From: Tetrapyrgos nigripes
Lineage: Eukaryota > Basidiomycota > Agaricomycetes > Agaricales > Campanellaceae
Assembly: GCA_013368315.1 (NCBI GenBank)
Contig: JAACJM010000232.1
Coordinates: 58,359 to 122,358 of the forward strand
Length of the DNA: 64,000 nt
Direction: 5' to 3'
Below the pieces are notes generated by a model. The model was not told where the DNA came from. It made no database searches and worked only from the letters and a program-made list of their open reading frames with translations. Position 1 is the first letter of the stretch. Each line of letters opens with the position of its first letter. Below are positions 1 through 10,908 of this stretch, one piece after another. Made by a program: the position numbers and the translations under genes.

Positions 1-182
1 GATGTCCCGATTGTGATATTGCAGTACGATGTGGAAGAGATGGTAAACTTTAACGACTCGTTATCAATAGATGTCCAGATTGTGATATTGCAGTACGATG
101 TGGAAGAGATAGTAAACTTCAATGACTCGTTATCGATAGATGTCCAGATTGTGATATTGCAGTACGATGTGGAAGAGATAGC
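1..182 (+). repeat. 69-bp tandem repeat, about 2.6 copies
   Basis: Copies begin at 1, 70 and 139 with GATGTCC and share the core TTGTGATATTGCAGTACGAT. Similarity ends at about 182. The array probably continues to the left of the window. Confidence 0.85.
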
Positions 183-225
183 ACGCCGCGCAGGAATGAA
201 TGTTAGCCAGGCGAAAGTTGGATAG
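1..225 (+). CDS. C-terminal exon of a protein with 23-residue tandem repeats (partial)
   Basis: A reading frame open at the left edge of the window runs to a TAG at 223-225. It contains two and a half copies of a 69-bp direct repeat starting at 1, 70 and 139. The period is exactly 23 codons, and the unit carries the core VILQYDVEE followed by VNFNDSLSI. The third copy breaks off after VEEI, and a different tail (ARRAGMNVSQAKVG) ends the protein. Copies differ by only a few bases, so the expansion is recent or kept homogeneous. I do not recognise the family. The start lies outside the window. A non-coding minisatellite that happens to be open in one frame is the alternative. Confidence 0.4.
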   Translation, partial: DVPIVILQYDVEEMVNFNDSLSIDVQIVILQYDVEEIVNFNDSLSIDVQIVILQYDVEEIARRAGMNVSQAKVG

Positions 226-617
226 AAAAGGTGAAATATCCTGATCAGTATAATTCTGCCAGAAACCATATCAGAAAGAAATCAATGGGCAAATGTACTC
301 GAATACATTTTGTGTTCATTCGTGTCAAATTAGTCCGCATTCCCAAAGAATTGTAGTGACTGAAATTCGTTAGGATATATTAATATTCCGAGTATGGCAT
401 ACACAATGGTAATCTCGATAAATACAAGGACCAAAACTTTACTCGGATACGATGGGAATTTAATGGCTCAAACCGCATTGGGAATCTTATTGTTTACAGA
501 TAAGTATCCTAGATGGTTGGAAACTAGTCGTTTCCGGGTATCAAATATCCAGCGACGGCCCAGCTGACGCTTGTACAAAGCTCAGCCTCAAATTGGCGCC
601 AGTGCTGAAGCCGGTGA
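226..617. other. Intergenic, no gene seen
   Basis: AT-rich sequence with no long frame, repeat or RNA gene that I can support. It separates the repeat-containing exon from the 3' end of the minus-strand gene at 618. Confidence 0.5.
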
Positions 618-1434
618 CTAGGTCTTTCTCTTTGCTTTTGGCTTCTGCTTACACTCAATCATGAGAAGGTATTTCATCGGCCAGTGATCCTCGTAATTGT
701 CCAAAAAGACTTTCCACTCTTTCAGAATCTAACTCGCAGTCAGCTTGAGAGTAATGAAGAAACAGAAGATATACCTTCTGTCGGACAGGTTCGAGGTCTC
801 TCTCTGGCTGGGAATCGTAGGAAGCGGCTGGGAGATCCCGTGCAGCCTTAACAACGCATGCCTGGATACGGTAAGTAAGAACAGACAGGCTAGACTCTGA
901 TGGTGTGCCTACCTCAAACTTTTGGGAGATTTCGAGTGGATGTGCAAAGCTCTTCAGCAGCTGGTGTCTGCCAAAAGATGCGGCTCTTGGAGGGCAGGCG
1001 TGTGTGATTTTTCGGACACCATCAGAGCTTGGATTGGAAATTGTGGGTGTGTTGGATGGTATAGCAGTGATTGATGCAGGCTCTGCCTGGTCCGGGACTG
1101 GCATTGGAAACGGGTTTCCGAGGCCGGAGCTGGATGGAGGGCACTGCTCTGGGTTAGTGATGAGAAAATGAACTCGGCTGCGGCGATGACGGTATGGATG
1201 ATGATGGTCGGCTTGTGGGATCGTGTCGCAGGGGTCTTCTTCGGCAAGTGTGAGTCGCCTCGGTGAAGGGAAGACATCGGTGTCAGAAAGTAGAAGAATA
1301 GCTATGGGAGGGCGTGGGCGCGGGGAGGCACGAGAACGGACTCTGACAGTGGGAGGCATTGAAGTTGAGTCGATGTGAGTCCCGAGGTATATAGCGGGGA
1401 CTCTATTGTTTTGTGAGTCCAAAGCGACGTCCAA
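618..1434 (-). CDS. Uncharacterised proline/arginine-rich agaricomycete protein, three exons
   Basis: Read on the minus strand. A long open exon holds a low-complexity Pro/Ser/Arg-rich N-terminus. The most natural start is the ATG at 1359 (MPPTVRVRSRASPRPR); an upstream in-frame ATG lies at 1434. Two short canonical introns fit: GTAGGC...CCAG (51 nt, about 865-915) and GTATAT...TTAG (46 nt, about 725-770). The second changes frame, so the last exon reads KILKEWKVFLDNYEDHWPMKYLL and ends in a Lys-rich tail with TAG at 618-620. A YEDHWP-type ending on a basic tail fits a family I associate with agaricomycete genomes, but no function is known to me. It is divergent from the WD40-type gene starting at 1630. 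Intron calls are by eye. Confidence 0.5.
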
Positions 1435-1864
1435 GCTACTATTGTCATTTCTCGTCGATACTATTCAGTTACCAAATAAGGAAATCCGAAGACAAAAGCA
1501 AGGGAAGAACCGAAAAGCAATGATGCCAGCGAAAGCTGACGCTTCGACCTTATTGTGAGTGAAAGATAATAAGGGTCTGAGGCCTGAAGTATAAATGTCT
1601 CTCAAATCAGTGTATAGGGACAAATCACTATGATGCTGACTTACCAACTCGATCACACTCTCAAAGGACATACTGGAACCATCCAGTGTATGGCAGTCAC
1701 GGAGGACGGGAGATACCTTGCTAGCGGTGGTAAGTGCTCCAAATCTCAATAGTTAGCAGAAATCTTGACATGGACCTATACACAGCTAACGACGGCACAG
1801 TCATATGGGACCTGCAGACGATGTCCATCGTTAAGCAGATTTCGAGTAACGAAGTCCGCGATGC

Positions 1865-1875
1865 CACGACGGCCG
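1865..1875. repeat. Left target-site duplication CACGACGGCCG
   Basis: Identical to 2735-2745, flanking the 859-bp insertion in the WD40-like gene. Confidence 0.8.
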
Positions 1876-2734
1876 AGTATATACTAGTATAGTGTTAGTG
1901 TAAGTAGTACTAGTACGTACCTGAGCCCCAAAATAGTGTAAGTTCATGCAAAAGAGTGTAAGTGCTAATTCGGACCATAATCCTGTTTAGGCCTCGACGT
2001 CGACCCCCGCTCCCGCCGCTTATACTATAAGCCTACCGCCCTCACCGCCATCCCGCCGTTAACATATATCACCCATCCAGGTGCGTGTTACAAGACCCGT
2101 TGGTTGCTACTAATTTAAAGTGATTTGAACTTTTGTGATAGAGTCATTTCTATCTGATGACTTTTTTTGCTTTTAAAAGGCTGAGAGATGCGGCTGCAGA
2201 GCCAATGATCTCAGAAGACAATCCATATTATCTTTCTGAAGCCACTATACGAACTGTCCAAGGTATGGAACTTTTTAGATAGCTTCTCAACGTAGATATC
2301 ACTCATGCCTTCATGATTTGCTCAGAACAATAGTAGAACCAAACTACATAGAACTTTACACACTTTCACGAGTATGTACGTAGTAGTCACAAAAATCATT
2401 GCCATACCTTCATATTTCATCAGAATTGGTTGATTTCTTGTATATACCTACTTTAATATGTTATCAAGCTATAAATACCTCCCGGAGAGCTTAGTGGTAG
2501 ATCTGTTCGTTGCTAGAGCTCACTGAAAGTGGCCTATGAGTGGGAAGAGGCGCGCACTTCCACATTTGGAAGTGCGCGCCGCTGTTCCAATCAAAGATTG
2601 ATGGTATCATTGGCATGTTCACTGTATCCCCGGACAGCTTACACTATTCTCAGATTTGGGATGACAGGCCTTTCACTATTTACAGCGCATAGCCGAGGTA
2701 AGTAGCTTACACTAAGACTATTCTGGTCATTCCT
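1876..2734. mobile_element. 859-bp non-autonomous DNA transposon (MITE, possibly MULE-like)
   Basis: The insertion is bounded by an exact direct repeat CACGACGGCCG at 1865-1875 and 2735-2745. The ends form an imperfect inverted repeat: AGTATATACTAGTATAGTGT at the left matches the reverse complement of the right end in about 22 of 29 positions, including an uninterrupted TTAGTGTAAG. It has no coding capacity and contains the perfect hairpin at 2549-2580. A 9-11 bp target duplication is typical of Mutator-like elements; one or two bases could match by chance. The interrupted WD40 frame becomes continuous when the element and one duplication copy are removed, which proves insertion independently of the repeats. 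Confidence 0.8.
2549..2580. repeat. Perfect GC-rich hairpin inside the MITE
   Basis: Two 14-nt arms (GGCGCGCACTTCCA and its exact reverse complement) are separated by CATT. The block is far more GC-rich than the surrounding element and lies about 155 bp from its right end. Confidence 0.85.
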
Positions 2735-2745
2735 CACGACGGCCG
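2735..2745. repeat. Right target-site duplication CACGACGGCCG
   Basis: Identical to 1865-1875; coding sequence resumes inside it in the correct frame. Confidence 0.8.
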
Positions 2746-3756
2746 TTCTGTGGATCAAGAGGCAAGACACGTTAGAGGGAGGACTGATATATGGGACTGG
2801 GAGCGGGTACCTAGTCTTCTGGATTCATAATAATCAGGCAAGGAGCTTCTCTTTGTAAGGACGAGTCTACTCACCGAAGAACTATAGAGCTATGAAGAGG
2901 TTGCGTGTATTGAAATGGCTCAGCCGAGCGAAGTAACCTCGTTGGCTTACGACTCCTCAACCACCAGACTAGCAGCAACGAATAGGAAAGGTGTCGTTGC
3001 GCTGTTTGTTGTTGATCCTACGACAATGAAGGTCTCCGAAGACAAGTGGGCAATACAGGTCAATAACAGTATTCCCAAGTCTGTGTTGTTTGACAACCGG
3101 AGAGATGTGGTTGTCTTTGGGATGCATGATGCTATGTGAGTGTATTTTGAGGACGCCGGACTCCAAACTGATCGACTTCAGCTACAAGTTGGACGGCGCA
3201 AATGGCTTGAGCAGCGACCAGTCGCTGGTGCACGGGACGCGAATGTGAGTTATGTGTCAGTCATTCAAGATTATTTCTTTACTTACTTGCCGGGACAGAG
3301 GATATGGAACTTGCGATTCCACCAAGACAGTCTACTGCGTCGACGATATAACAAGCGGGTGCACTCTGTATCGCATGACTGATGGATCCAAAATTCAGGA
3401 CTTCAAAGTACCAAGGGAGAGGAAGGCCGGACGACCAAAGCAGGTCGCCTTTGGAGAGTCCTGCAAGGTGATCGTCAGTGGCAGTGACCACGGCAACGTC
3501 TACGTATTCGATAGACGGAGTGGAGAACTTCTCCAGACCCTGTCCACGGGGACGAAATCGAGGATACATGGACTTACGGTATGAGACATCATTCAGAATT
3601 CATTTGCAGCTTGGTTTTGACGGTCCTTGCCAGACATTTACGTTGAATGGAACAGAATACATCGCCGCTGGAGAGCTGGGAACCTCGGAGCTCGAGACCA
3701 CCATCTTCATCTGCAAGAAAACCTTCGCGGTCTCGGCTGGATGGTGCAAGCTCTGA

Positions 3757-4440
3757 TTCTGATAGCTGCTAGCATAGCAATTTATCAGAATTACAGTGGC
3801 TCTGTCACAGCCACAGGGTGGGGTCGAAGTGCAGAGGGTGGTCCTGGGGAAGCACAGACTGCGTTAGTGCGCGCCGTCTTAGAGACGACCGGATCACTAT
3901 CAGCTGTGATGCCCACCTTGACCACTTCCTTGGCTACACACATGAAGGCACCTGAGACAAGGTTGTCGGGTGTAACTATGCAGAGGGAGACATCACCAGC
4001 CAGTGCTTCAGCCTTTTGATGTAGTAGTAGTTCAATTTCATTGAATTGATGCAGATACGTATACATGAGTGCTAAGCTGAGAATTGCCAAAGAGGATGAT
4101 TCGGTTCTCGAAGTCAGGGAGTCAGCATCAGGGTTGACACCAAGTCAACCAAAGAGAAAGACACTGAGTCCTTCATGTTGCTGTTACGACGCCAAGTCAT
4201 GGGTGCTTTTAGACAAGGGACCTGGTCAGTGGAGACATGATGAGAGGGCTCAAATTGCTTACAGAGATCTGAGCGACAACTTGGAGGTGGTTCTGGGCAG
4301 AGTACTTGGAGGTGGTTTTGGGCAGAGTGATTAGGAGAAGTAATACCTAGAGTAAATGAGTTGGTGAAAGGTAGCACCAGCAGCGCTGACCTTAGCATTC
4401 CTTCCTTTCATACTTAAGCTGGTAGACCAAGGTTTGGGTC
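3757..4440. other. Intergenic, short tandem duplication, no confident gene
   Basis: Short frames exist on both strands but none has a recognisable domain or splice pattern. At about 4270-4325 a unit of roughly 30 bp (ACTTGGAGGTGGTT, then GGGCAGAGT) is duplicated in tandem. Confidence 0.4.
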
Positions 4441-4444
4441 CGAT

Positions 4445-4770
4445 TTACTTGTGAATGGCTTTGGAAAAACAAACCTGCAACGCAGTCATCGAGTTTGACG
4501 CGTCGCAGGCAGAGAGAAGCAGGGTGTTAGTAGTGTAAAAGATGGATTCCGGAAACAAGATGATGATGATACTCACGAGGAAGGGGTGTACTGGTGAGAA
4601 GACTTGAGAACGGCTGAAGAGAACGGTTGCCTCGTTATGCACAAGCACTCAAAAGTGACTTGGGCAAATTCACAGTTGACTCAAAAGTACAACTGCGTTG
4701 ACCGAAGTAATTCAGGTCAAAGGGATTAGGGCGGCCAGAGGAAAACTTGGAGAGCTGTCGAGGGAGCCTG
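4445..4770 (-). repeat. Inverted copy of the promoter/5'-leader found at 16025-16300
   Basis: Read on the minus strand this segment is nearly identical to 16025-16300 on the plus strand, including AATTACTTCGGTCAACGCAG, CTTCTCACCAGTACACCCCT and GAGTATCATCATCATCTTGT. At 16.1 kb this block lies upstream of a family gene and has a TATAAAG box; here the equivalent bases read CATAACG, so the TATA box is lost. No downstream gene of the family is attached. It is probably an orphaned promoter or the remnant of a duplicated or transposed gene copy. Confidence 0.75.
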
Positions 4771-6060
4771 TTACGAGGCCTCTTAAAGGCCGAGTTAACT
4801 TAGGTCGACTTTTGCAATCTTCCCACGCCTGCAGATTTGTATTGCGGTCTCTACGACAACCAAATTGCGGTCTGGACCGGGTCCAAGGACTAATGACGTC
4901 GACAACCACGACGTCAGGCGCTCATGACATCATCACGGCTTCCTCGGACCAACGCGTAACCAACGCAGCGTCCAGGTGCACCCTTGCTTCTGCACCCATT
5001 TCACCTCCCCCTCTATCGACTGGATGGCCTTGCGACTTGCGAGGTTTAGGTGGAGAGTGACCTTCCACCCTTATTGACTGGCGCTTGTCAAGCGCTGATT
5101 CAGAGTCATCCGGCATCATGGTCGAGACCCTCTGATGACGTTGTACTACCCATTGCCCAGAAGTGAAAAAGAAAATGTTGATATAGAGAAACTTTGTTAA
5201 TTCTTATCCATTGCTCTAGAAATTTTACACACATATACTATGTAACCTATTCCTTCGATTCATCTTCTTTTTTGAGTTTTCCGATGATGTCTGTCTAAAG
5301 CCACAGAGATCCGATGAAGGAGAGGATATTGGCGCACAGAAGTGAAAAATGTGACCTGCATGTGACACACACCCAAAAAGCAGGCGCCGATTGGAGTTTT
5401 AATGGAGATGCCTTTTCACTCCGACCTCTCTCGCAAGATAAGAGTGCATAGCACACCATTCCTGGTCTCAAAAAGCTCCAGTAACAATAATCTCTGCTAC
5501 TCTGAAGTATCGCACAAGGCCAAGCTGTTTTCACTACTGTCACACTTGTGGATTCTTCATTTTCTAGGTATTCTGGCGTCTGGAAAATGCTCAGCATTTT
5601 CCTGCCTCATATAAAGCATATAGTAGTGTAGATAGATCCTATAGATAGTTACTACAAGTCTTTGACCACCAGAAATGAAGGGACGCAGGAGATACAAAGA
5701 GAATTTCTCGATTTTTTCACTTCTGATCGGTTTTTCATATCCAGACCATGAGTAGTAAACAGCTTTCTCGGATCCACCAACTGTAACCAAGGCAGCATTG
5801 TGGTCTTCCTCTGACCTCCCCCATTCCTCACCGCGCCTAAGTCCCTCCACAAATGTTCTGCCTGCCATTCCCATGCTTTTCAATCTACACAATACTAAGT
5901 ATATTGCAGGCATATAACTAGTACATTTACCACTATATCAAGTGATAACTACACAATAACGCCAATTTTTCTATGCGTGTTCATTCCTCTGCTTGTCCTT
6001 ATCGACATTTGGAATGGGGCCTCGTAACTTGCCATGCGAAGCAGTGGCCCCTTACCCCAG
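4771..6060. other. Non-coding stretch, no supported gene
   Basis: Contains short frames on both strands but no domain, repeat family or splice pattern that I can support. It separates two inverted pieces that are adjacent at 15.9-16.3 kb (4445-4770 and 6060-6150), so it may itself be an insertion. Confidence 0.35.
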
Positions 6061-6260
6061 TTGGCTGTCGAAGAAAAGAAGCCGTGGGGGGCTGGGGAAA
6101 GCTGGGCTGCTTTGTCAGCGGCTGTACAGCTCTCAAGCCACGGGTGGCCCTGCACTCCTCTGTACGCTTCCTCGACAGCTCCCAACAAGCTTCCTCGACA
6201 GCGTCCGCCCCAGATGGCTCCCTCGACAGCCTCAAGCAGGCTTCCTCGACAGCTTTTGGA
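6060..6260. repeat. Second inverted fragment of the 15.9-kb repeat plus CTTCCTCGACAGC minisatellite
   Basis: The bases around 6078-6147 (GGGGAAAGCTGGGCTGCTTT, then CAGCGGCTGTACAGCTCTC) are the reverse complement of about 15917-15980. They are followed at 6165-6260 by four spaced repeats of the motif TCCTCGACAGC. Related motifs flank the copy at 16.0 kb. Confidence 0.65.
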
Positions 6261-6293
6261 CCCCTACCTTCAAGGTCTCTAAGGAAATCAGGC

Positions 6294-6735
6294 TTTGAAT
6301 AACTTCAAGCCTACGAGATTGGCATTTGCACTGCTCGTAACTGTCCGTCGCCAGTTGAGTCTGCTCACTGGCTATTCTTTCCTTCCCAACTGCTTGGGTG
6401 CAATAAAGGTTTGTTTTTCTTATAAGGTACGTATCCTCTCCCTCTTTCTGCGTGGTTAATACGCTGACAAATTGTCCCAACCTCCAGTGCTCTCGTCCGA
6501 AACGACGTTAAACTATTGCATTGTGCTATGATACACTACAAGTCCTATTGCACTGGCTCTGAATATCTTCGAGCCCACGAGACTGGCATTTGCGCTGCTC
6601 GTACCTGTTTGCCAGTCGAGTTTGCTCCACTGGCTACGTCTACCGTCCAGGCAGCTCGGGTCTGCTCTTCCCGTCACTCCATCTACCACTAAACCATATG
6701 CCATGGTGTGTCTGAAAAGACGTTAAACTATGCAT
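6294..6735 (+). repeat. Diverged tandem duplication, two copies of about 185-220 bp
   Basis: Copy 1 (about 6294-6515) and copy 2 (about 6550-6733) share TACGAGATTGGCATTTGCAC / CACGAGACTGGCATTTGCGC, the middle TGAGTCTGCTC / CGAGTTTGCTC and the end GACGTTAAACTAT. No coding function seen. Confidence 0.6.
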
Positions 6736-7660
6736 ATGGATATTGCTGAGGCGACTCTTAATCAGCTTCAATTGGGAAAGGTGACGCACTTTGGTGTGGC
6801 GGGTTACCCCTCAAAGGTTCCCCTGGTGTAATGCGCCGGCCTATTGTTTTGCCCCGTTTCGTATGTTGGCAATTCTTCCCATTTTGTCGAGGCCGAGGAG
6901 CCCAGTAACATTGGTGCAGACTATACACCATGGCAGGTGGTATCTTCTTCCTTGCACCAGCATGACTTACTCGCTAACATATATCTGGTGAGTACGCCTC
7001 GTTATTTTAGAGTTTTTTTTTTTTCTTTTGCTCATGCTGTTGTTATACTACAGTACTAATTACACAATCCACTTGTGCCTGGACAACCTCGCATATATTC
7101 CAGGTGTCTATTCCCACTCTCCTGCCACCTTAGGTCAGTAACCAAATCCCAGGTTTCCATGGTGCTGTTGAGGAGTAATTGGTCCCTCCCTGAGAGCTTG
7201 TGGAGGATTGGGTTGCAGCCACAGTTCTGGTCGTTCTAAAAGCCGGTCAGAAGATAGCATCACGAGAATTTCAGGGAACATCGTCACCATAGAGTTTACA
7301 ACTGCGATGTTCAAACACCGCAGTGTGTACCAGGTCGCAGTATACTGGACAGTTGGAGGTTTCAGCGATTGGGTAATGGATCTTTCTGGTGATGGCGAAG
7401 GCTGCCTCGTTGTTGGGGTTAGTGGTCGTCAGCCAGGGCAAGTCGATGTCTGAGTGCATCTGGGAAAGGCATGTGGTCGCGATCAAGAACAAAGGCTATC
7501 AAACCGTATTCGAGAGGAGAGGTTGAGCGGGTGTTTAGGACAGGCATTGGGAACAAGTAGTGGTAGTTGAGAGGGGCAACCGAATGGTCGTTTTGATGAT
7601 TCTCAAGCAGAAAAAAAAAACGTTGATTCACGATGTGGAGGAATACAACAACTTGTACAC
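6736..7660. other. Intergenic, nothing identified
   Basis: Mixed-composition DNA with homopolymer runs (T run near 7015, A run near 7612) and only short unsupported frames. It lies 3' of the minus-strand gene that ends at 7663. Confidence 0.4.
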
Positions 7661-7662
7661 AA

Positions 7663-10269
7663 CTATGCAGTATATACAACATCTTTCCATTCAAAGAACC
7701 CATCGTCAATACACAAATATTCAAGCTCTACTGGGGCGAGTCCTTTGAGGTATGCAGGATCATACAAGATGCGAGGAAACTTTTTGGGAGGGCGGATTTT
7801 GGCTTTTAGATCAACATCTCCACGGAAGCGAGGTGCAGGCTTGGGACCAGGACCTGATTTACCCTTCCCGATGCCTAGTTCCCAGTCATCAATTGTCCAG
7901 AGGGCATTAGTGAGCGACTCTGCACGCCAACGAGCCGGAATTTTCTTGTAAGCGGAAATCTTAATGCCGTTGATCTCGATCACATCTTCCTCCTTGTCAG
8001 ATTGACCTTCCGCTTCTAACTTCCATAAGGCACCCAGCCACTGAGTCCAGATATCAGCATCACCAACTTTGAATGAGAGCTGCTCAGCAATGATTTGTAA
8101 ATCTTGGCTACACGCTTGTCGAATTTCTAGCAAGTAGTGTGAGCATGATGCATCAACAGAAAGTGTAGGAACAACTCACTCTCGTCTTCAACAAATGCAG
8201 AGCTTTAGCTTTGTGCTCCTCCTTTGACTTTGCAAGTGCTCTTGCGCTGGCTTCGCCTGCCGTCTCCAAATGCCCTGCTTTCTCCAGGTACTTGGGCCAG
8301 AGCCGATTATACTCCTGACCACACGCTTTCAGACGTTCGACGAGCAGATACTCCAGGAAAAGATCTGGAAGCTCAGGTAGATCAGAGTGTTCTGTCTGGA
8401 TCCTAGTTCTTGCGGTATCTCGTAGCATTTCGATAATCCTTTTGTTCCAAGGAGGGGTGGAAAAGCCATTGCCGAAATAGAGAAGGGAGTTTTCGTCGGG
8501 AGCTTGTCCACCCTCGAGATATGCTTGAACTACATCCTCACCAGCAGGTGTGTACACAATATACTCCCTGTCTGTCTGTAGCCCATGCCTGTCTCTCCAA
8601 ACCTTGCAAATAAGACCCTGGATGCCAATAGTCAGCGGCAGTCTTGCAGAAGATATGGAACTTACATGACACTTCTTGTTCATTTCTTTTGTCAACAACT
8701 TCTTCATATCCTTATGCGCGACCTCCATCTGCCCACTCCATGATTTTTTGGATGTGGATGAAGCGTGAGATGAGCCAGTATTTGAAGTAGTGTTCCCTGA
8801 GCTCATTGGAGCAGTGCCTGAACTTCCGAAGCTCCCCGAAGCAGTAGTCGAGGTACCGGTGTCAGCAGGATTGGCCGAGGGTGAAGGAAAATGAGCGACG
8901 GGAGGATCTGCTGGTGTAGGACAGCCAGAGAGTGAAGCAGAAGGAGTACCATAAGGGACTATTGGTCCAGTACCGCCAGAAGGTGAAACGGAAGGAGTAG
9001 CTGATGAAGTAGTCGGTGAAGGATTGCCATAAGTGGAGGCTTCGCTGGTTTCCGCGAAGCGTAGAGGTAGTCTCTTGGGTGGACTGGGATTTGGATCAGT
9101 CGTTAAAGAATTCCTTGGGTTTATGCTCCGATGGATGCGAGGATCAGAGGCGGCATGCTCTGAAGCCTACAAGCCAATGGGTTGAGGGTGTATTCCGAAG
9201 CCACGAGCTTTTGGATCTTACCGAGACTCTGTGAGCCATAGTTGCGATGTGGTTGTTGTTCTCATTCTGTGAGTCATGCATAAGTTTCGTCAGAGTACGG
9301 AAGAGGCCTAACTCACTATTTCTTTGATTTTGTCCACCATTTCAGCCTGATGCTGAGCGACAGCTGCTGCCATGGCTTTGTCCTTGGCCTTGAGCTCTTT
9401 GTTGAGGTGAAAGGTCTCAGCAGTCTAGATATACTGCTCAGCCCAACAGGGTAAAGGAAATGTAGAGATAGACTTACGAATTTGGCTTCCTTGTCCTGGA
9501 GCTCGATACTGAGCTGACTCTATGCATGCTGATTAGCTCAACGTCATCAAAGAACCAGAGTAAAGACTTACAAGTTTATCGTCCCTCTCCTTCAGGTCAG
9601 TCCTGAGACCAGAACTTCAATGTAAGAACAGGAAGAACTAGAATATCAACGACTTACAAGCTTAACTTTGACATCCTTGTACTGCTTCTCCGCCGCTACC
9701 ATGTCCTCGTTCTGGCCCGCCAGTGTCGATTGCAGCTCCTGGACGAGTGTTTCCTAGAGGAACGGTGAGCCAATCATGTTCCTGGGTCAAAGAGGATACA
9801 TACACTGTCTTCCAGACGCTGAGACATACTTAGATATGGGGAAAGATCAATGTCCATAGGTTCAGAGCCAGGTTCGGGACCGCGTTCAGTAAAGAGGGCA
9901 AGGAGCGCCTGATGATCCTCATTGAGCTCGTTGTAGGTGGCCTGCAGCGCTCGTAGCTGCATCTCGGAGCTATCTTTGGCTTGCTTGAGTTCCTCGATAA
10001 GCAGGCTCTTATTTCTGATCAACGTCCTCAAGTGTTGTCTGTGCTCATCGTACAAGTCCTTCCAGGAAGTCGCCTTTGAACGTGCCTGTATGCGTAGAGT
10101 TTAGCAGGACAAAAGAAGATTTCATGATGGCCTTCTCACCTCGGTCAAGGCATCGCGAGAAGGGTTCAAAACTGCTTGTTTTTTCGATTGTGAGGGTTGT
10201 TCCTAGACAAGAATTAGTACGTGTTTAAGGCTGCTGTAAATACAGACTTACCGGTTGAGGCATACTCAT
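7663..10269 (-). CDS. Coiled-coil protein of a large uncharacterised agaricomycete family, multi-exon
   Basis: Minus strand from ATG at 10269 (MSMPQP, then donor GTAAGT). Small exons follow: EQPSQSKKQAVLNPSRDALTE, then a coiled-coil exon (YDEHRQHLRTLIRNKSLLIEE) with heptads to about 9790, several 30-residue coiled-coil exons to about 9300, and a Ser/Pro/Gly-rich linker (about 8810-9240). Next come the globular parts KVWRDRHGLQTDREYIVY and PPWNKRIIEMLRDT. The 3' exon carries DIWTQWLGALWKLEAEG and ends ILYDPAYLKGLAPVELEYL plus FFEWKDVVYTA. This domain order matches an expanded agaricomycete family of unknown function. Near 8050-8130 the frame after KTRKFDKRVAKIYK does not join cleanly, so a frameshift or unseen intron is possible. 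Confidence 0.65.
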
Positions 10270-10299
10270 GGAGAGCGATAGGATTTGAGGAACTTTGAT

Positions 10300-10890
10300 G
10301 TGATTTGGAATGCCTTCCAGTTGAGCTGGTTATAAGACATCTACAAATGACAAAAAGCTGTCAGAGTAACAAAAAAAAGCTCCATGTTGGGATTATCCAG
10401 AACAAAAAACTTTCATAGTCGGAGTTTCACGCCAGTTCAGCAAAAAGAGGGATATTGTCCATAAATAATTGGACCATTGATGCAATTGTGAAGGCAGAAC
10501 AGCTTTGCAAAGTCCCAAGAACAATTTCACAAATGAACAATTGAAACAATTGGGAGGATGGGAGCACCAAGAAGAACAAGCGCGGGGCCAGCCATCCGGA
10601 TGATCATGAGGTTACCAAGCCAACTTCTTCTTCCGGACAACTTCTGAACTTCCTCCCTTAGCTTGCCCATGACTCGGAGTCATGGACGTCCATTCTTGTG
10701 GACTTGGTGTCCATGAAATACAATAATGGGCAGCTTGGTGCTGCTCCTTTCCTGTTGTCGATCTAGTTGACAATAAAGCCATCACTGATTCGCAATTTGC
10801 GCTTCTCAGACTTGCTAGCATCATCCCCATTCCAACTTGCTTACTTCTCTGCTTTTCCTCCCTTTTTGTTGTCTCCAGCGATAAAAACAT
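10300..10890. other. Intergenic spacer upstream of two divergent genes
   Basis: No domain-bearing frame. It separates the minus-strand start at 10269 from the plus-strand decayed gene at about 10909 and would hold both promoters. I see no convincing TATA box. Confidence 0.35.
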
Positions 10891-10908
10891 CGACATGCTG
10901 TTTCCCTA

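Larger units (their letters stand above)
1630..3756 (+). pseudogene. WD40-repeat-like protein of an expanded agaricomycete family, split by a transposon
   Basis: Exon 1 starts at 1630 with a WD40-like start (LDHTLKGHTGTIQCMAV, then DGRYLASG), donor GTAAGT at 1730. Exon 2 from 1786 continues ANDGTVIWDLQTMSIVKQI. At codons reading D-A-T-T-A the frame runs into an 859-bp insertion. After it the same codons resume as T-T-A-V-L-W, then YGTGSGYLVFWIHNNQ. Later exons carry VTSLAYDSSTTRLAATN, VYCVDDITSGCTLYRM and a blade GSDHGNVYVFDRRSGELL. The stop is TGA at 3754-3756. Short introns lie near 3138-3182, 3244-3298 and 3580-3630. An out-of-frame step near 2860 needs an unusually short (about 35-nt) intron. 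The gene is disrupted as it stands; the beta-propeller role is inferred from the blade motifs. Confidence 0.7.
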
